Shown: positions 61,818 through 64,000 of the stretch, in pieces | Numbering within the stretch: the first letter of the stretch is position 1 | How the letters are laid out: every line of letters starts with the position of its first letter | Source of the DNA: Lichenostomus cassidix | Taxonomy: Eukaryota; Chordata; Aves; Passeriformes; Meliphagidae | Reading direction: 5' to 3' | DNA length: 64,000 bases | NCBI GenBank assembly: GCA_008360975.2 | Contig: CM039211.1 | Span: forward strand, 74,753,663-74,817,662 | Made by a program: the position numbers and the translations under genes | Notes under the pieces: model-generated | The model's input: only the letters and a program-made list of their open reading frames with translations | Databases searched by the model: none | Told to the model about the DNA's origin: nothing

Positions 61818-62050
61818 CTTTGTCATGTATGAGTATTTTTAGGTGCTTTTTGTGCTGCTTTGTCATAGAGATGTATATGGCACCCTGCTTTGTCATATGG
61901 GTGTAGATGGCTTCTGCATTGTCATGGGCGTGTATGTGTGATGTATATGTCACATACACGTATGAATATGTGTGTGATGCCCTGCTTTGTCATATGTGTT
62001 CATCCCTTTGTCATGGGTGGGTGCGTGGCTCCCTCTTAGTCATGTGTGAG
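61818..62050. repeat. degenerate CTTTGTCAT repeat family, about seven units
   Basis: (C/G)(T/A)TTGTCAT recurs at about 61818, 61858, 61888, 61917, 61984 and 62006, with TTAGTCAT at about 62036. It is often preceded by CTG and followed by ATGTGTGTAT-like words. Unit length is irregular, 22-67 bp. It passes directly into the TG-rich minisatellite. Confidence 0.8.
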
Positions 62051-64000
62051 TGTGTGTGTGTGCTCTATCCTATATGTGTGTGTGCTCTATCCTGTGTGTG
62101 TATGTGCTCTATCCTATGTGTGTATGTGTGTGTACTCTATCCTACATATATGTGTGTGTGTGTGCCCTATCCTATATATGTGTGTGTGTGCTCTATCCTA
62201 TATGTGTGTGTGTGCTCTATCCCATATGTGTGTGTGTGTGCTCTATCCTATATATGTGTGTGTGTGTGCTCTATTCTGTGTGTGTGTGTGTGTGCTCTAT
62301 CCTGTGTGTGTGTGTGCTCTATCCTGTGTGTGTGTGTGTGTGTACTCTATCCTACATATATGTGTATGTGTGCGTGCTCTATCCCATGTGTGTGTGTGCC
62401 CTATCCTATATGTGTGTGTGTGCTCTATCCTATATGTGTGTGTGTGCTCTATCCCATATATGTGTGTGTGTGCTCTATCCTATATGTGTGTGTGTGCTCT
62501 ATCCTATGTGTGTGTGTGCTCTATCCTATATGTGTGTGTGTGCTCTATCCTATGTGTGTGTGTGTGCTCTATCCTATATATGTGTGTGTGTGCTCTATCC
62601 TATATGTGTGTGTGTGCTCTATCCTATATGTGTGTGTGTGCTCTATCCTATATATGTGTGTGTGTGCTCTATCCTATATATGTGTGTGTGTGCTCTATCC
62701 TATATGTGTGTGTGTGCTCTATCCTATATGTGTGTGTGTGCTCTATCCTATGTGTGTGTGTGCTCTATCCTATATGTGTGTGTGTGCTCTATCCTATGTG
62801 TGTGTGTGTGCTCTATCCTATATGTCTCTGTGTGTGCCCTATCCTATATGTGTGTGTGCTCTATCCCATATGTGTGTGTGTGCTCTATCCTATATGTGTG
62901 TGTGTGCTCTATCCTATATGTGTGTGTGCTCTATCCCATATGTGTGTGTGCTCTATCCTATGTGTGTGTGTGTGCTCTATCCTATATGTGTGTGTGTGTG
63001 CTCTATCCTATGTGTGTGTGTGTGCTCTATCCTATATGTGTGTGTGTGTGCTCTATCCTATATGTGTGTGTGTGCTCTATCCTGTGTGTGTGTGTGCTCT
63101 ATCCCATGTGTGTGTGCTCTATCCTATATGTGTGTGTGCTCTATCCCATGTGTGTGTGTGCTCTATCCCATATGTGTGTGTGTGCTCTATCCTATGTGTG
63201 TGTGTGCTCTATCCTATATGTGTGTGTGTGCTCTATCCTATGTGTGTGTGTGCTCTATCCTATATGTGTGTGTGTGTGCTCTATCCTATTGTGTGTGTGT
63301 GCTCTATCCTATGTGTGTGTGTGTGCTCTATCCTATATGTGTGTGTGTGTGCTCTATCCTATATGTGTGTGTGTGTGCTCTATCCTATATGTGTGTGTGT
63401 GCTCTATCCTATATGTGTGTGTGTGTGCTCTATCCTATATATGTGTGTGTGTGCTCTATCCTATATGTGTGTGTGTGTGCTCTATCCTATATGTGTGTGT
63501 GTCTGCGCTATCCTATGTGTGTGTGTGTGCTCTATCCTATATGTGTGTGTGTGCTCTATCCTATGTGTGTGTGTGCTCTATCCTATATGTGTGTGTGTGT
63601 GCTCTATCCTATATGTGTGTGTGTGTGCTCTATCCCATGTGTGTGTGCTCTATCCTATGTGTGTGTGTGTGCTCTATCCTATATGTGTGTGTGTGTGCTC
63701 TATCCTATATGTGTGTGTGTGTGCTCTATCCTATATATGTGTGTGCTCTATCCTGTGTGTGTGTGCTCTATTCTATATATGTGTGTGCTCTATCCCATGT
63801 GTGTGTGTGCTCTATCCCATATGTGTGTGTGTGCTCTATCCTATATGTGTGTGTGTGTGCTCTATCCTATGTGTGTGTGTGTGCTCTATCCTATATGTGT
63901 GTGTGTGCTCTATCCTATGTGTGTGTGTGCTCTATCCTATATGTGTGTGTGTGTGCTCTATCCTATATGTGTGTGTGTGTGCTCTATTCTATATATGTGT
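62051..64000. repeat. large minisatellite, about 80 units of about 24 bp, open at window end
   Basis: The unit is CTCTATCCTATA followed by a TG run (TGTGTGTGTGTG, variable length). I counted about 80 CTCTATCC-type cores between 62063 and 64000. Variation is of four kinds: CTATA, CTATATA, CCATA, CATG or TG after CTCTATC; core changes (CCCTATCC, GCGCTATCC, CTCTATTC); TG-run length; and rare insertions. The array has not ended at base 64000. Confidence 0.98.

Overview
The window looks like bird nuclear DNA, most likely a passerine. Several observations point that way: more than twenty decayed CR1 LINE 3' ends of the avian type, no mammalian SINEs or L1, compact introns, and a background full of GGAAT/ATTCC words. 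Two short exons on the + strand are recognisable as the 5' coding exons of TCF4 (E2-2/ITF2), a class I bHLH E-protein. They carry the N-terminal AD1 activation domain with its LDFS motif. No other protein-coding gene can be supported. Most long open frames are chance products of GC-rich or triplet-periodic DNA.

Layout. Positions 1 to about 50.9 kb are intergenic DNA upstream of TCF4. It alternates between GC-moderate filler and AT-rich islands dense in homeodomain, octamer, SOX, LEF/TCF and RFX-type words. These islands look like conserved non-coding elements, which agrees with TCF4's known position beside a regulatory gene desert; conservation itself cannot be seen in one sequence. The strongest candidates are at 7.4-8.2, 13.4-13.8, 15.5-16.15, 19.46-19.83, 27.0-27.5, 32.2-32.75 and 41.0-41.95 kb. 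An orphan CpG-rich island lies at 29.5-30.25 kb. CR1 fragments concentrate in 30-51 kb. Small tandem duplications are scattered through the desert.

From 50.94 to 52.42 kb lies a 1.5-kb GC-rich block of degenerate repeats built on a CTGAAACCCCTCA-type core. It contains a 24-bp minisatellite of ten units at 51391-51630. The block directly abuts the TCF4 CpG-island promoter region (52.42-54.3 kb), which has a (CTC)16 tract, TATA-like words, three CACGTG E-boxes, several AATAAA words, a poly-T/poly-A inverted repeat and two short upstream ORFs. Coding exons follow at 54818-54889 and 56503-56575, joined by a 1.6-kb intron. The following TCF4 intron runs off the window end and finishes in a minisatellite of about 80 units (unit about 24 bp, CTCTATCCTATA plus a TG run), preceded by a small, different repeat family.

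The most unusual structures are the promoter-adjacent 24-mer array, which expanded in only one of two duplicated flanking segments, and the large Z-DNA-prone minisatellite inside a 5' TCF4 intron. Human TCF4 is known for an unstable intronic repeat (CTG18.1), but no CTG expansion is present here.
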